Positions 54,620 to 62,671 of a stretch of DNA of 64,000 bases are shown here, piece after piece (position 1 is the stretch's first letter; each line of letters starts with the position of its first letter). The notes under the pieces are model-generated. The model searched no databases and had not been told where the DNA came from. It saw only the letters and a list, made by a program, of their open reading frames with translations. The position numbers were made by a program, and so were the translations under genes. This DNA comes from Anaerolineales bacterium UBA2395 (GTDB lineage: Bacteria; Chloroflexota; Anaerolineae; Anaerolineales; Villigracilaceae), in contig DDSH01000022.1 of the NCBI GenBank assembly GCA_002343775.1, positions 243,801-307,800 on the forward strand. Direction: 5' to 3'.

Positions 54620-55906
54620 TTATCCTGCAACAGCAGGTAAATTTTCTTCCGTTGCTTTTTCCGTTTCAGGCTGTTCTTCGGTCTTCGGAAGTTTGAACTT
54701 CAACCAGATCGGGATGACAGACAATAAGAGCACAGATGCCGTGATCGTAAAGGGCGTTGTCGGACCGAATCGATCCCACAACTGACTACCGATCCACGGT
54801 GCGGGCAAGGAGACCACTCCCAGACTGGTGCTGAGAAAACCGAACGCCAGGCCGCGCAACTTCTGCGGCACCGCCTTGCTGATCAGCGAGGAATACGCCG
54901 GTTGTGAAATACCCGCCCCCAATCCTGCCATGCCCCAGCCGACATAATACAACCACTGTCCCGATGCGCCCAGCGGATAGATATTTACCAGCAGGAACAA
55001 CGAAGCAGACATCAGGACCATGCCCAATGCGATTCCGACACGCTCCCCTGCTTTGTCTGAAAGCCAGCCGCCCGGAATGGTACTCGCCATCATGCAGATA
55101 CCGAAGAAAGAAGTCACCCAGCCGATCTGCTGATACGAAAGACCGCCCACCTCCTGCATATAGACCGGAAAAAGGCTGCCGGAAAACTGAAAAGATATGT
55201 CTCGCAATCCATCCGTGATGAGCATCCATGTGATCAAACCGCCTGAGAAGATCATGCCGATCATCGCGCCGAGATTCGTCTTCAGGCTGGAAAAAGAAAG
55301 TGTCTTCTTTTCACCATTGGCTTTTTCACCCCGCGCGGCTTCGCGCGCCATGCTCAAACGCATGACCATCGCAATAAAGTAGAACACGCCCGCCACGAAC
55401 AACATCAGTTTGAAACTGAACGCGCCCGCCAGCCAGCCGCCGAGCGGAGGTCCAACCACGGCGACGATCATGAAGATCGCCTGCGAAATGCCATAGACCT
55501 TGCCACGATTTTGTTCAGTGGAATGTTCGGCAATGAAGGCATCGAAACTCGGACCCACCAACGAACGAGCCACCGCGCCAATGGCTGTTGCCATCAGCAG
55601 CCACTCCCAGCGGTCGGCAAGAATGAGCGGAATATACCCGAGCACACCGAACACACTTCCGATGGCAATGGCTCGCAAACGCCCAAGCGAATCCGATACC
55701 CAGCCGCCGAGGATTTGAAGAAACAGCGGTACGATCATCGACAATGTAAAAAATAGACCTATGTCGGTAATATCCGCACTCAACTCTTTAAGATACAACG
55801 GTAAAAGCCCATCATACATGCTCCCGCCGACATTCGCAAAGATCATCGCCGTCAGGAACAGGATCAGTATTCCACTCAATAAAGGTTGTTTTTTTACGGT
55901 TTCCAT
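54620..55906 (-). CDS. MFS transporter in the SHOCT-module operon
   Basis: A 428-residue 12-helix transporter, different in sequence from the MFS at 52660. The N-terminal half has MIFANVGGSMYDGLLPLYLK and a motif A of GGWVSDSLGRLRAI. It resembles drug exporters; the substrate is unknown. The start lies 3 nt after the stop of the preceding gene with AGGA upstream. Being enclosed between SHOCT-module genes, it probably serves the same response. Confidence 0.85.
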   Translation of the reverse strand: METVKKQPLLSGILILFLTAMIFANVGGSMYDGLLPLYLKELSADITDIGLFFTLSMIVPLFLQILGGWVSDSLGRLRAIAIGSVFGVLGYIPLILADRWEWLLMATAIGAVARSLVGPSFDAFIAEHSTEQNRGKVYGISQAIFMIVAVVGPPLGGWLAGAFSFKLMLFVAGVFYFIAMVMRLSMAREAARGEKANGEKKTLSFSSLKTNLGAMIGMIFSGGLITWMLITDGLRDISFQFSGSLFPVYMQEVGGLSYQQIGWVTSFFGICMMASTIPGGWLSDKAGERVGIALGMVLMSASLFLLVNIYPLGASGQWLYYVGWGMAGLGAGISQPAYSSLISKAVPQKLRGLAFGFLSTSLGVVSLPAPWIGSQLWDRFGPTTPFTITASVLLLSVIPIWLKFKLPKTEEQPETEKATEENLPAVAG

Positions 55907-55908
55907 TC

Positions 55909-56550
55909 TTATCCTATAAAGACTTGCACCTTTTCGCCATCATCGGCATCATCCACATGCACGATCAACGGCGCTTCCATATCCTTCGTCATGGAGATCA
56001 CCTGCACCACATCGTCCAGGTTCGTCCTCTTCAAACCTTCGATGCGGCTGCCAAAAGTACGCAGAAACCATGCCACCAGCCCCAACGGAAGCGGAAACGC
56101 CAGCGAAATATGCCGCGGACCATCCTTATCCTTCGAACGGGTGCGGTCCACATCCACATACAACCAGCGCGACGTACGGCTGCTTGCACCAAGGGCAATC
56201 AACAATATGCCCAGGAATAGCGGCATCCCCATGCAATAGAACCAGAAATTCAGTCCCGCATTTTGCTGAATACCAAACATCGCCCAGGCGCTCAACACCG
56301 TGAAGATGACACCGATCCACAGGAACGCAGTCGAAAAGCGATGCGCCCGCCGCCGGACTGCGTCGATCTCTGGCGCTTCGCTTCTTTCTCCGCCGATACC
56401 GGGTGCCGCTTCAAAAACCTCCTCCTCCCCGTGAGCAGATTCGGCTTCCGCGTCCCCATCCAGCGCACGCATCAATGTCGCAGCTTCTTCCGCGCTGATC
56501 TTGCCATCCGCAACCATTTGCAGGATCTTTCTGCGTTCTTCTGAAGACAT
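55909..56550 (-). CDS. SHOCT-like module membrane protein
   Basis: A 213-residue protein. Residues 1-32 repeat the module (SEERRKILQMVADGKISAEE, then AATLMRAL). An acidic linker is followed by two membrane helices at about 72-92 and 99-120 and a C-terminal cytoplasmic domain (HISLAFPLPLGLVAWFLRTF, ending VDDADDGEKVQVFIG). The C-terminal domain is related to that of the small protein at 54187. Stop and start codons overlap with the gene before it. Confidence 0.8.
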   Translation of the reverse strand: MSSEERRKILQMVADGKISAEEAATLMRALDGDAEAESAHGEEEVFEAAPGIGGERSEAPEIDAVRRRAHRFSTAFLWIGVIFTVLSAWAMFGIQQNAGLNFWFYCMGMPLFLGILLIALGASSRTSRWLYVDVDRTRSKDKDGPRHISLAFPLPLGLVAWFLRTFGSRIEGLKRTNLDDVVQVISMTKDMEAPLIVHVDDADDGEKVQVFIG

Positions 56551-57650
56551 TACGAGCCTCCTTCCAATGCCGATAAAAGTTGTTCCGCTTGTTCTGCTGT
56601 AATCTTCTTTTCCTGAAGCATCTTCAAGATCGCCAATCGTTCCTCTTCAGACACCTGCGGCTTGGAAGGGACAGGCACGCCCTTCGGTGCGAAATCCCAA
56701 TTCCAACGCCCGATCTCCAACCCGCCTTTGAAACGGCGGGAACGGCGTTCCACATCGCGCACCTTGTGCTCGGCGCGGCGCGCGGCTTCCTCCGCTTTGC
56801 GCGTGGCGCGAGCAGTCACCTGCTCCACGCGGCGGGAGATGCGCTCGCCAAACCCCGACCAATCCATGCCCATGCCTGCAAAATTGCCAAAATCTTCAGC
56901 GGATTCTCCGGCATCCGAACGGTTGGATACGCGGATATCTCCGCCTGCGCTCAAACTAAAGGCTGCCCCGCCACTTCCCAAAACCACAGACCGGCTGGTG
57001 GCATCTTTGTCATTTTCTACGCCATCCCAATCGATGTCGATCTCGTCGGCGCTGAGCGTCAGTGTAGCGTTGGCTTTGGGCGGCATCACCAGCAAAATGT
57101 CGTCACCTGCCGTCACCGAGTAGGAATTGCCCGGCTGCGGATTGAGATACATGACTACGTCCTCGCCCACATTGGCGGTCACACTGCCGCGCACGTCGCG
57201 CAGGGCAAGGTCGTCTGCGATGGAATCAAGCGAAACGCTGCCATCCACATCGCGGATGGATACGTCGGAATCCGCTTTACGGATGGATAAACTCCCTTTG
57301 GCGCCGCGCAGGCTGAAGTCAGAACGAACCGCTTCAATCGCCACGGAATTCACGTCGCGCATCGAAAGGTCGCCGCCGATCTCCTTCAAGTCAATACTCC
57401 CCACCAATCCACGGATGGAGGCGTCGCCGCTAATGGTTTCAATCAATACAGTCGCGCCTTTCGGCACGCGCATCGAAAGGTCGTCGTCGCAGGAGACCGT
57501 CACCTGGTCGCCGTCCTGGCTGACGCGCAATTCATCATCGTCGGCTTTGAGAAGGATATCGTCCCCCTCCCAGCCTACGAGGCTGAGATCCCCGCCAATG
57601 GATTCGATCCGGATGTTGGGCGTGCGCCCGGCAGAGATGGTCTTGGACAT
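56550..57650 (-). CDS. DUF4097/LiaX-like beta-solenoid protein with C-terminal SHOCT-like module
   Basis: A 366-residue protein. The first 240 residues are a regular array of short beta repeats (SIGGDLSLVGWEGDDIL, EIGGDLSMRDVNSV, KADSDVSIRDVDGS), the DUF4097-type adhesin-like solenoid. A charged helical segment follows (RRVEQVTARATRKAEEAARR). The final 33 residues are the SHOCT-like module (EEERLAILKMLQEKKITAEQ). In LiaX/YvlB of Firmicutes a comparable module and solenoid occur in one protein that senses antimicrobial peptides, but there the module is N-terminal. No signal peptide is visible. Confidence 0.8.
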   Translation of the reverse strand: MSKTISAGRTPNIRIESIGGDLSLVGWEGDDILLKADDDELRVSQDGDQVTVSCDDDLSMRVPKGATVLIETISGDASIRGLVGSIDLKEIGGDLSMRDVNSVAIEAVRSDFSLRGAKGSLSIRKADSDVSIRDVDGSVSLDSIADDLALRDVRGSVTANVGEDVVMYLNPQPGNSYSVTAGDDILLVMPPKANATLTLSADEIDIDWDGVENDKDATSRSVVLGSGGAAFSLSAGGDIRVSNRSDAGESAEDFGNFAGMGMDWSGFGERISRRVEQVTARATRKAEEAARRAEHKVRDVERRSRRFKGGLEIGRWNWDFAPKGVPVPSKPQVSEEERLAILKMLQEKKITAEQAEQLLSALEGGS

Positions 57651-57653
57651 GGT

Positions 57654-58040
57654 TTATTCCTCCTCGCCGCGCAAAATGCGCATGGCTTGGTCAGCAGTGA
57701 TCTTTCCGGCTTCGAGGTCGGCAATGACACTGCTGCGGGTTTCGTCATCCACTTCATCGGGGGTTTCATCCCTGCCAGGCTCATAGCCCAGTTTGCGAAT
57801 GACCTCGTGCAAGCGGTTGCGGATGGTAGGATAAGACAGGCTCAATTCCTGCTCCATGCGATTGATCTTGCCTTCGCAGCGTACGAATGTGAACACGAAC
57901 TCCATCTGCTCCGGCGAAAGGTTCGAAAACTGCCCCAGTGCGAAATGACCTTCCATGGACGTATCGCAAGAGGAGCAGTGCAGGCGGACAACTTCAAATT
58001 CCGATTGACAGATTGGGCAGCGGGTAGGTGCGGGTCGCAT
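57654..58040 (-). CDS. DUF2089 zinc-ribbon/HTH regulator
   Basis: A 128-residue DUF2089 protein. A zinc ribbon with Cys8-Cys11 and Cys22-Cys25 is followed by a sigma-like helix-turn-helix (EQELSLSYPTIRNRLHEVI, about residues 67-90) and a C-terminal copy of the SHOCT-like module (VIADLEAGKITADQAMRILR). It is the first gene of the operon and probably its regulator. The ATG at 58040 has GGAG upstream; a GTG at 58055 is possible. Its promoter lies inside a perfect inverted repeat, consistent with autoregulation. Confidence 0.85.
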   Translation of the reverse strand: MRPAPTRCPICQSEFEVVRLHCSSCDTSMEGHFALGQFSNLSPEQMEFVFTFVRCEGKINRMEQELSLSYPTIRNRLHEVIRKLGYEPGRDETPDEVDDETRSSVIADLEAGKITADQAMRILRGEEE

Positions 58041-58160
58041 AATTGGCTTCTCCACTTTATAATTCAGAGGTAATCATGAAACGGACATCAACTTCAAAAG
58101 AAAATTTTTGAAAATTACATGTTTCTGTGATGAAATTAATGTCTCTTGCCTGATTTCTAA

Positions 58161-58203
58161 TAAAATTATACTGATTATTTAAATTAAGTCAAGTATAATT
58201 TTA
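58161..58203. promoter_or_regulatory. Inverted-repeat operator overlapping the DUF2089 operon promoter
   Basis: TAAAATTATACT and AGTATAATTTTA are perfect 12-bp arms with a 19-nt centre. On the minus strand TTGACT (58192-58187), a 16-bp spacer and TATAAT (58170-58165) form a near-consensus promoter inside the repeat. The plus strand has TATAAT at 58194, which could serve corA. The gap from 58056 to 58274 is otherwise AT-rich, with no gene. Confidence 0.7.
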
Positions 58204-58274
58204 GAATTATCAATTACATTTTCAATATTATTGATATTTTCTAAGGATTTTTTAGCCCACTTGGAGGTTTTTCC

Positions 58275-59261
58275 ATGATCCGCTCCCTTTTTTACATCCC
58301 TGGCAAGACCATCCGCACCGACATTCCCCCGTCCGAGTTTCCGCGCCTCATTCGTGACCGGAAAGGGGTACTCTGGGTCGATTTCATTGGGGAGACCCCG
58401 GAAGCGGCAGAACCCATTCTGCGAAGTTTCGGCTTCCATCCACTCGCCATCGATGACGCCCTGCAGGAAACCCACACTCCCAAGGTGGACGATTGGGGCG
58501 ATCATCTTTACATTGTCTTAAACGTGCTGAATTACAAACAGGAAAACGGCACATTTAAATCCGAGATCGATGAGTTGGATGTCTTCCTCGGAAAAAATTA
58601 CATCATCACCCATCACGACCAGCTGCTCCCTGCCGTGGAGGATGCATGGAGCGCCTGCCAGCGTGACAACCGTCGCATTCAAGATGGTCCCGACCACCTG
58701 CTCTACCGCATCGTGGATTCACTGGTGATGAGCTACATGCCCCTCATCGACCAGGTCGACGCACAGGTAGACCAGATCGAGGATCAAGTCTTCGACCGTC
58801 CGCGCAAGGACACGCTGGAAAATATCTTTGCGCTCAAACGCCTCCTCCTGACCATGAGGCGGATCCTGCTCCCCCAGCGCGAAGTGTTGAACAAACTTTC
58901 CCGTGAAGACTATCGCGTCATCGACCCAAAAGACCGGGTCTTTTTCCGCGACATTTACGACCATCTCGTGCGCCTGCACGACCTGAACGAAAACCTGCGC
59001 GACCTCGTCAGCGGCGTGCTGGATTCCTATCTCTCCGTCACCAACAACCGCATGAACGAAGTCATGAAAACACTCACCATTATCACCACACTGTTCATGC
59101 CCATCACCTTCGTCACCGGGTTTTTCGGCATGAATTTTTTCGAGCCAGTTGCTCATTTCCTGCACTGGACCAGCGAGCAAACCTTCGACATCATGCTCGG
59201 CATCATGGTTTCGCTGCCCATCGTCATGTACCTGTGGATGCGCCGCCGCACATGGGTGTAA
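58275..59261 (+). CDS. corA: CorA family magnesium/cobalt transporter
   Basis: A 328-residue CorA. A long cytoplasmic N-terminal domain (HPLAIDDALQETHTPKVDDW, GKNYIITHHDQLLPAVEDAW) leads to two C-terminal membrane helices, with the pore signature GMN in TGFFGMNFF. It imports Mg2+ along the membrane potential. GGAGG lies 7 nt before the ATG. It is divergent from the DUF2089 operon with which it shares the operator region. Confidence 0.93.
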   Translation: MIRSLFYIPGKTIRTDIPPSEFPRLIRDRKGVLWVDFIGETPEAAEPILRSFGFHPLAIDDALQETHTPKVDDWGDHLYIVLNVLNYKQENGTFKSEIDELDVFLGKNYIITHHDQLLPAVEDAWSACQRDNRRIQDGPDHLLYRIVDSLVMSYMPLIDQVDAQVDQIEDQVFDRPRKDTLENIFALKRLLLTMRRILLPQREVLNKLSREDYRVIDPKDRVFFRDIYDHLVRLHDLNENLRDLVSGVLDSYLSVTNNRMNEVMKTLTIITTLFMPITFVTGFFGMNFFEPVAHFLHWTSEQTFDIMLGIMVSLPIVMYLWMRRRTWV

Positions 59262-59311
59262 ACCGGTCAAATTTTCGGGGCATTCCACCCGCCCCAAGCC
59301 CAATTAAAGCC

Positions 59312-59340
59312 TTGACACAGAACAAGCGTTCGGTTATCAT
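59312..59340 (+). promoter_or_regulatory. lexA promoter with LexA (SOS) box
   Basis: TTGACA (59312-59317), a 17-bp spacer and TATCAT (59335-59340). The spacer holds GAACAAGCGTTC (59320-59331), a GAAC-N4-GTTC box of the Gram-positive LexA type, so LexA bound there would block polymerase. Confidence 0.85.
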
Positions 59341-59401
59341 TCCTAGCACAAATGAGCGAATTATGCTCCACCCATGCCAGCGACCTGGCAGGAGGCTAGA
59401 A

Positions 59402-60079
59402 ATGATGATGATGGTTAGAAAAAGCAAAGGATTGGGCGAACGCCACCAGAAAATTCTGGATTTTATCGCGTCATACCAACGTGAACACAAGCACCCCCCT
59501 TCGATCCGCGAGATCGGAGAACACTGCAAGATCTCATCCACCTCGGTAGTGAACTATTACCTCGACCAGCTTGAAAAAGAAGGATTGCTCGAACGCGACC
59601 GCAAGATCTCGCGCGGTATGCGGCTGATCGGCAACAGCAACCCGCTTGGCGATATGCTGCGCGTCCCGGTTCTGGGCGTCATTCAAGCCGGTGAACCCAT
59701 TCTTGTCCCATCTGAAGCGGCTTTCACCCCGGAAGACTCTGTTGAGATCGCAACCTCGATGATGTCATCCAAGGAAAAAGGCAAGGATTTGTTCGCCCTT
59801 CAAGTACAGGGAGACTCGATGATCGATGCCATGGTCAATGACGGCGATATCGTCATCCTCAAACCCGCACAGGAAGCTCGCAACGGTGAAATGGTGGCAG
59901 TCTGGCTCAATGAACGGAACGAGACCACCCTCAAATACTTTTATAAGGAAAAGGATGGCTACCGCCTGCAGCCTGCCAACCCCGCCTTCAAACCGATCAT
60001 GATCAAAAAGAACGAATCGCTGGACATCAAAGGCAAAGTTGTCATGGTTATCCGTAAAGTAGACCGGTTGGTAGCGTAG
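59402..60079 (+). CDS. lexA: SOS repressor LexA
   Basis: A 225-residue LexA. The winged HTH (HPPSIREIGEHCKISSTSVV) is followed by the cleavage site Ala96-Gly97 in VIQAGEPI, the catalytic Ser139 in GDSMIDAM and Lys178 in TTLKYF. The start is the first of four ATG codons in a row at 59402, 6 nt after GGAGG; the frame is open further upstream but lacks a binding site. Its own promoter carries a LexA box. Confidence 0.95.
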   Translation: MMMMVRKSKGLGERHQKILDFIASYQREHKHPPSIREIGEHCKISSTSVVNYYLDQLEKEGLLERDRKISRGMRLIGNSNPLGDMLRVPVLGVIQAGEPILVPSEAAFTPEDSVEIATSMMSSKEKGKDLFALQVQGDSMIDAMVNDGDIVILKPAQEARNGEMVAVWLNERNETTLKYFYKEKDGYRLQPANPAFKPIMIKKNESLDIKGKVVMVIRKVDRLVA

Positions 60080-60094
60080 CACCAAAATTAAATC

Positions 60095-60129
60095 AAAAGA
60101 GACCACCCAAATGGGTGGTCTCTTTTTTT
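60095..60129. terminator. Bidirectional intrinsic terminator after lexA and rplL
   Basis: AAAAGAGACCACCCA and TGGGTGGTCTCTTTT arms with a 2-nt centre (4-nt loop in practice) and further T residues on the plus side. Confidence 0.9.
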
Positions 60130-60141
60130 CTTTCGAAGGAA

Positions 60142-60525
60142 TTACTCGACAACAACCTGAGCGCCGGCTTCTTCGAGCTTCTTCTTGGCATCCTGGGCGG
60201 CATCCTTGCCAACACCGGTGAGGACCTTGGAGCCAGCGGTTTCAGCCATCGCCTTGGCTTCGCCGAGACCGAGGCTGGTCAACTGACGGATGACCTTGAT
60301 GACATCGATCTTCTTGGCGCCCGCATCCTTGATGACCACATCGAACTCGGTCTTCTCTTCAACGGGTTCAGCAGCGGCGGCGGCACCACCACCAACGGCG
60401 GCAACAGCCACCGGGGCAGCGGCAGAAACGCCCCACTTCTCTTCGAGCATTTTGACGAGGTCAGCCGCCTCAAGGACGGAAAGAGTGGAAAGTTCTTCCA
60501 CGAGTTTTTCGAGCTTTTCAGACAT
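60142..60525 (-). CDS. rplL: 50S ribosomal protein L7/L12
   Basis: A 127-residue L7/L12. N-terminal dimerisation helices ([20 protein letters not shown]), an Ala/Gly-rich hinge and the C-terminal domain ([20 protein letters not shown]). It binds translation factors. The ATG at 60525 has AGGAG 8 nt upstream. Confidence 0.97.
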   Translation of the reverse strand: MSEKLEKLVEELSTLSVLEAADLVKMLEEKWGVSAAAPVAVAAVGGGAAAAAEPVEEKTEFDVVIKDAGAKKIDVIKVIRQLTSLGLGEAKAMAETAGSKVLTGVGKDAAQDAKKKLEEAGAQVVVE

Positions 60526-60591
60526 GTTTAGCACTCCTAGCTAATAGTTATTGATTGAACTGCGAGAGATCTCTCGCCGAAAATTTGAATG

Positions 60592-61128
60592 TTACGCGGC
60601 GGCGGGAGAACCACTCTTCTCCGTGAACGCCTTGACAACAGCAGCCAAACCACGGGCGGGCTCGGCGATCGTGCGGACGAGTTTGCCGGCGGGAGCCTGC
60701 AAAACGCCCAGCAATGTTGCGCGCATGACGGGCAGCGGCGGCATATCAGAAAGCGCCTTCACCTGTGCGGCGGTCAACGCCTTGCCTCCCATGAAACCGC
60801 CCTTCACCTTGACGAACTCGCTGCCTTTCGTGGCATCGGTCAGCGCCTTGGCGGTGGAAGCGGGGTCGGAGAACGCAAACGAAACAGCCGTCGACTTCAC
60901 AAGGTAATCTTCGGGCAGGTCCATGCCATTCTCCGCAAACACACGGCGGACAAGCGTATTCTTAACGATATGGAATTCACCACCCGACTCACGCACCTTT
61001 GCGCGGATACCGTCGAGGGATTTCATGTTCGCTCCGGTGTATTCCACCAGAATGATCGCCTGGCTGCGCTTGACCCAGTCTCCATAACTGGCTAGCACTT
61101 CTTCCTTGCGTTGCTTAGAAATTGCCAA
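60592..61128 (-). CDS. rplJ: 50S ribosomal protein L10
   Basis: A 178-residue L10, the base of the ribosomal stalk. It contains VEYTGANMKSLDGIRAKVRE and LPVMRATLLGVLQAPAGKLV, typical of L10. The start is very probably the TTG at 61128 (reading as MAISKQRKEE), because AAAGGAGGTGA lies a short distance before it; the longer open frame to 61167 would start inside the attenuator. Confidence 0.95.
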   Translation of the reverse strand: MAISKQRKEEVLASYGDWVKRSQAIILVEYTGANMKSLDGIRAKVRESGGEFHIVKNTLVRRVFAENGMDLPEDYLVKSTAVSFAFSDPASTAKALTDATKGSEFVKVKGGFMGGKALTAAQVKALSDMPPLPVMRATLLGVLQAPAGKLVRTIAEPARGLAAVVKAFTEKSGSPAAA

Positions 61129-61353
61129 AGGGTATTCACCTCCTTTCGTGAAAAAAGTCTTTGCCACTCTCGCAAGGCAAAGACTTTTCGCATTCCCGGA
61201 AGGGAAACAGCGTAAAACGCTGTTCTATGCTTTCAGTCTTCACCTGAGCAGGAAATTAAGTTCCCGTTCGGTCTCGAACCTTCGCACTGACCGTTACACA
61301 GGAACACCCGCCTTCATCGGCGAAGTGGTCGTTTCAAGAATTATCGGATAGGA
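61129..61353 (-). promoter_or_regulatory. L10 leader region with terminator-type attenuator
   Basis: The 225-nt rplA-rplJ gap is transcribed on the minus strand and has several hairpins. It ends in an intrinsic terminator (listed separately) followed by the rplJ binding site. This is the layout of ribosomal protein L10 leaders, where L10-L12 binding controls reading into rplJL. Confidence 0.65.
61151..61188 (-). terminator. Attenuator before rplJ
   Basis: On the minus strand AAAGTCTTTGCC and GGCAAAGACTTT (12-bp perfect arms) with a 10-nt loop, then T residues. It lies 23 nt before the rplJ start. Confidence 0.85.
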
Positions 61354-62067
61354 CTATCCGGCTCCTTGCACATGTTCATTGGGATCGGCTTTGACGCCAG
61401 GTCCCATGGTGGTGGCGATGGTAACACGCTTGATGAAGTTACCCTTCGCACCGGAAGGACGAGCCTTGTTGATGGCATCCATCAACGCCACATAGTTCTC
61501 ATACAGGTGATCGGCAGAGAAAGAAGCCTTGCCGATGGACACATGGATGTTATTGCTCTTGTCGAGGCGGAACTCCACGCGACCAGCTTTGGCTTCTTTG
61601 ATGGCGCGCTCCATATCCTGAGCCGAAACAACCGTCCCCGCCTTCGGGTTCGGCATCAAACCGCGCGGACCAAGCACACGACCCAAGCGCCCCACCTTGC
61701 CCATCGCATCGGGAGTGGCGATGGCGACATCGAAATCGAGCATGCCGCCTTCGATCTTCTTCAACGTCTCGTCATCATCCGCAACGAGTTCGGCGCCTCC
61801 GGCGCGAGCCGCAGCCGCACCTTCACCCTGGGCAAAGACCAGAACGCGCACGGTCTTCCCCAAGCCGTGCGGAAGCACAACCACATCACGCAGCTGCTGA
61901 TCCGCCTGGCGCGAATCGAGCGTGGTGCGCATGTGAACTTCAACGGTCGAGTCGAACTTGGTGATCGAAGTCTCCTTCGCCAGGGCAACCGCCTCGCGCG
62001 AAGAATACACCTTGTCAATATCTACTTTGGCGGCAGCCGCCGTGTATTTCTTTCCGTGTTTAGCCAT
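61354..62067 (-). CDS. rplA: 50S ribosomal protein L1
   Basis: A 237-residue L1 with the signature [19 protein letters not shown] and [15 protein letters not shown]. It is part of the L1 stalk and could regulate its own operon. It follows rplK by 50 nt. Confidence 0.97.
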   Translation of the reverse strand: MAKHGKKYTAAAAKVDIDKVYSSREAVALAKETSITKFDSTVEVHMRTTLDSRQADQQLRDVVVLPHGLGKTVRVLVFAQGEGAAAARAGGAELVADDDETLKKIEGGMLDFDVAIATPDAMGKVGRLGRVLGPRGLMPNPKAGTVVSAQDMERAIKEAKAGRVEFRLDKSNNIHVSIGKASFSADHLYENYVALMDAINKARPSGAKGNFIKRVTIATTMGPGVKADPNEHVQGAG

Positions 62068-62117
62068 TTTTTACCTCCGTGGTTCAAGCGGACGGCACAA
62101 AGCCATCCTCCCACAAA

Positions 62118-62543
62118 TTAGTCAACAACCGTAATGCCCATCGAGCGGGCGGTACCTTCAATTTGCAGCATTGCCCCTTCAAGCGTGATCGCATTGAGGT
62201 CCTTCATCTTCAGCTCAGCGATCTCCTTGATCTGGGCGCGGGTCACCTTACCGACCTTTTCCTTGTTCGGAACGCCGGAGCCTTTTTCCACCTTCGCAGC
62301 TTTGCGCAACAACACCGCAGCCGGCGACGTGCGCAGCACGAACGTGAACGAACCATCGGTAAAGATGGTGATTTCCGCCGGGAGGATCTCACCCGGGCGG
62401 TTGGAGGTGCGGGCGTTGTATTCCTTGCAGAACGCCATGATATTGATACCATGGCTCGCCAACGCGGGACCAACGGGAGGAGCGGGGTTAGCCTTGCCAG
62501 CCTCAAGTTGGAGACGAACGATTGCTTTTAACTTCTTTGCCAT
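62118..62543 (-). CDS. rplK: 50S ribosomal protein L11
   Basis: A 141-residue L11 with the N-terminal [20 protein letters not shown] and the C-terminal rRNA-binding part ([20 protein letters not shown]). GGAGTAAAAG lies before the ATG. The length is normal. Confidence 0.97.
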   Translation of the reverse strand: MAKKLKAIVRLQLEAGKANPAPPVGPALASHGINIMAFCKEYNARTSNRPGEILPAEITIFTDGSFTFVLRTSPAAVLLRKAAKVEKGSGVPNKEKVGKVTRAQIKEIAELKMKDLNAITLEGAMLQIEGTARSMGITVVD

Positions 62544-62626
62544 TTTCTTTTACTCCTTGCCTGCACCTGGGACACAGGAACAGGTGTGGTTTTAGCGGGT
62601 CATTTTGGGAGACCCTCCCACCGCAT

Positions 62627-62645
62627 CAGGCTCGACTTGAGCCTG
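62627..62645 (-). other. Hairpin in the nusG-rplK gap
   Basis: CAGGCTC and GAGCCTG arms with a 5-nt loop in a 128-nt gap. A second weak GGGAG/CTCCC pair lies closer to rplK. It may be part of an L11/L1 leader; no T-tract is present. Confidence 0.35.
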
Positions 62646-62671
62646 CTACTGTCCATTTCGTTTTTCTTATG

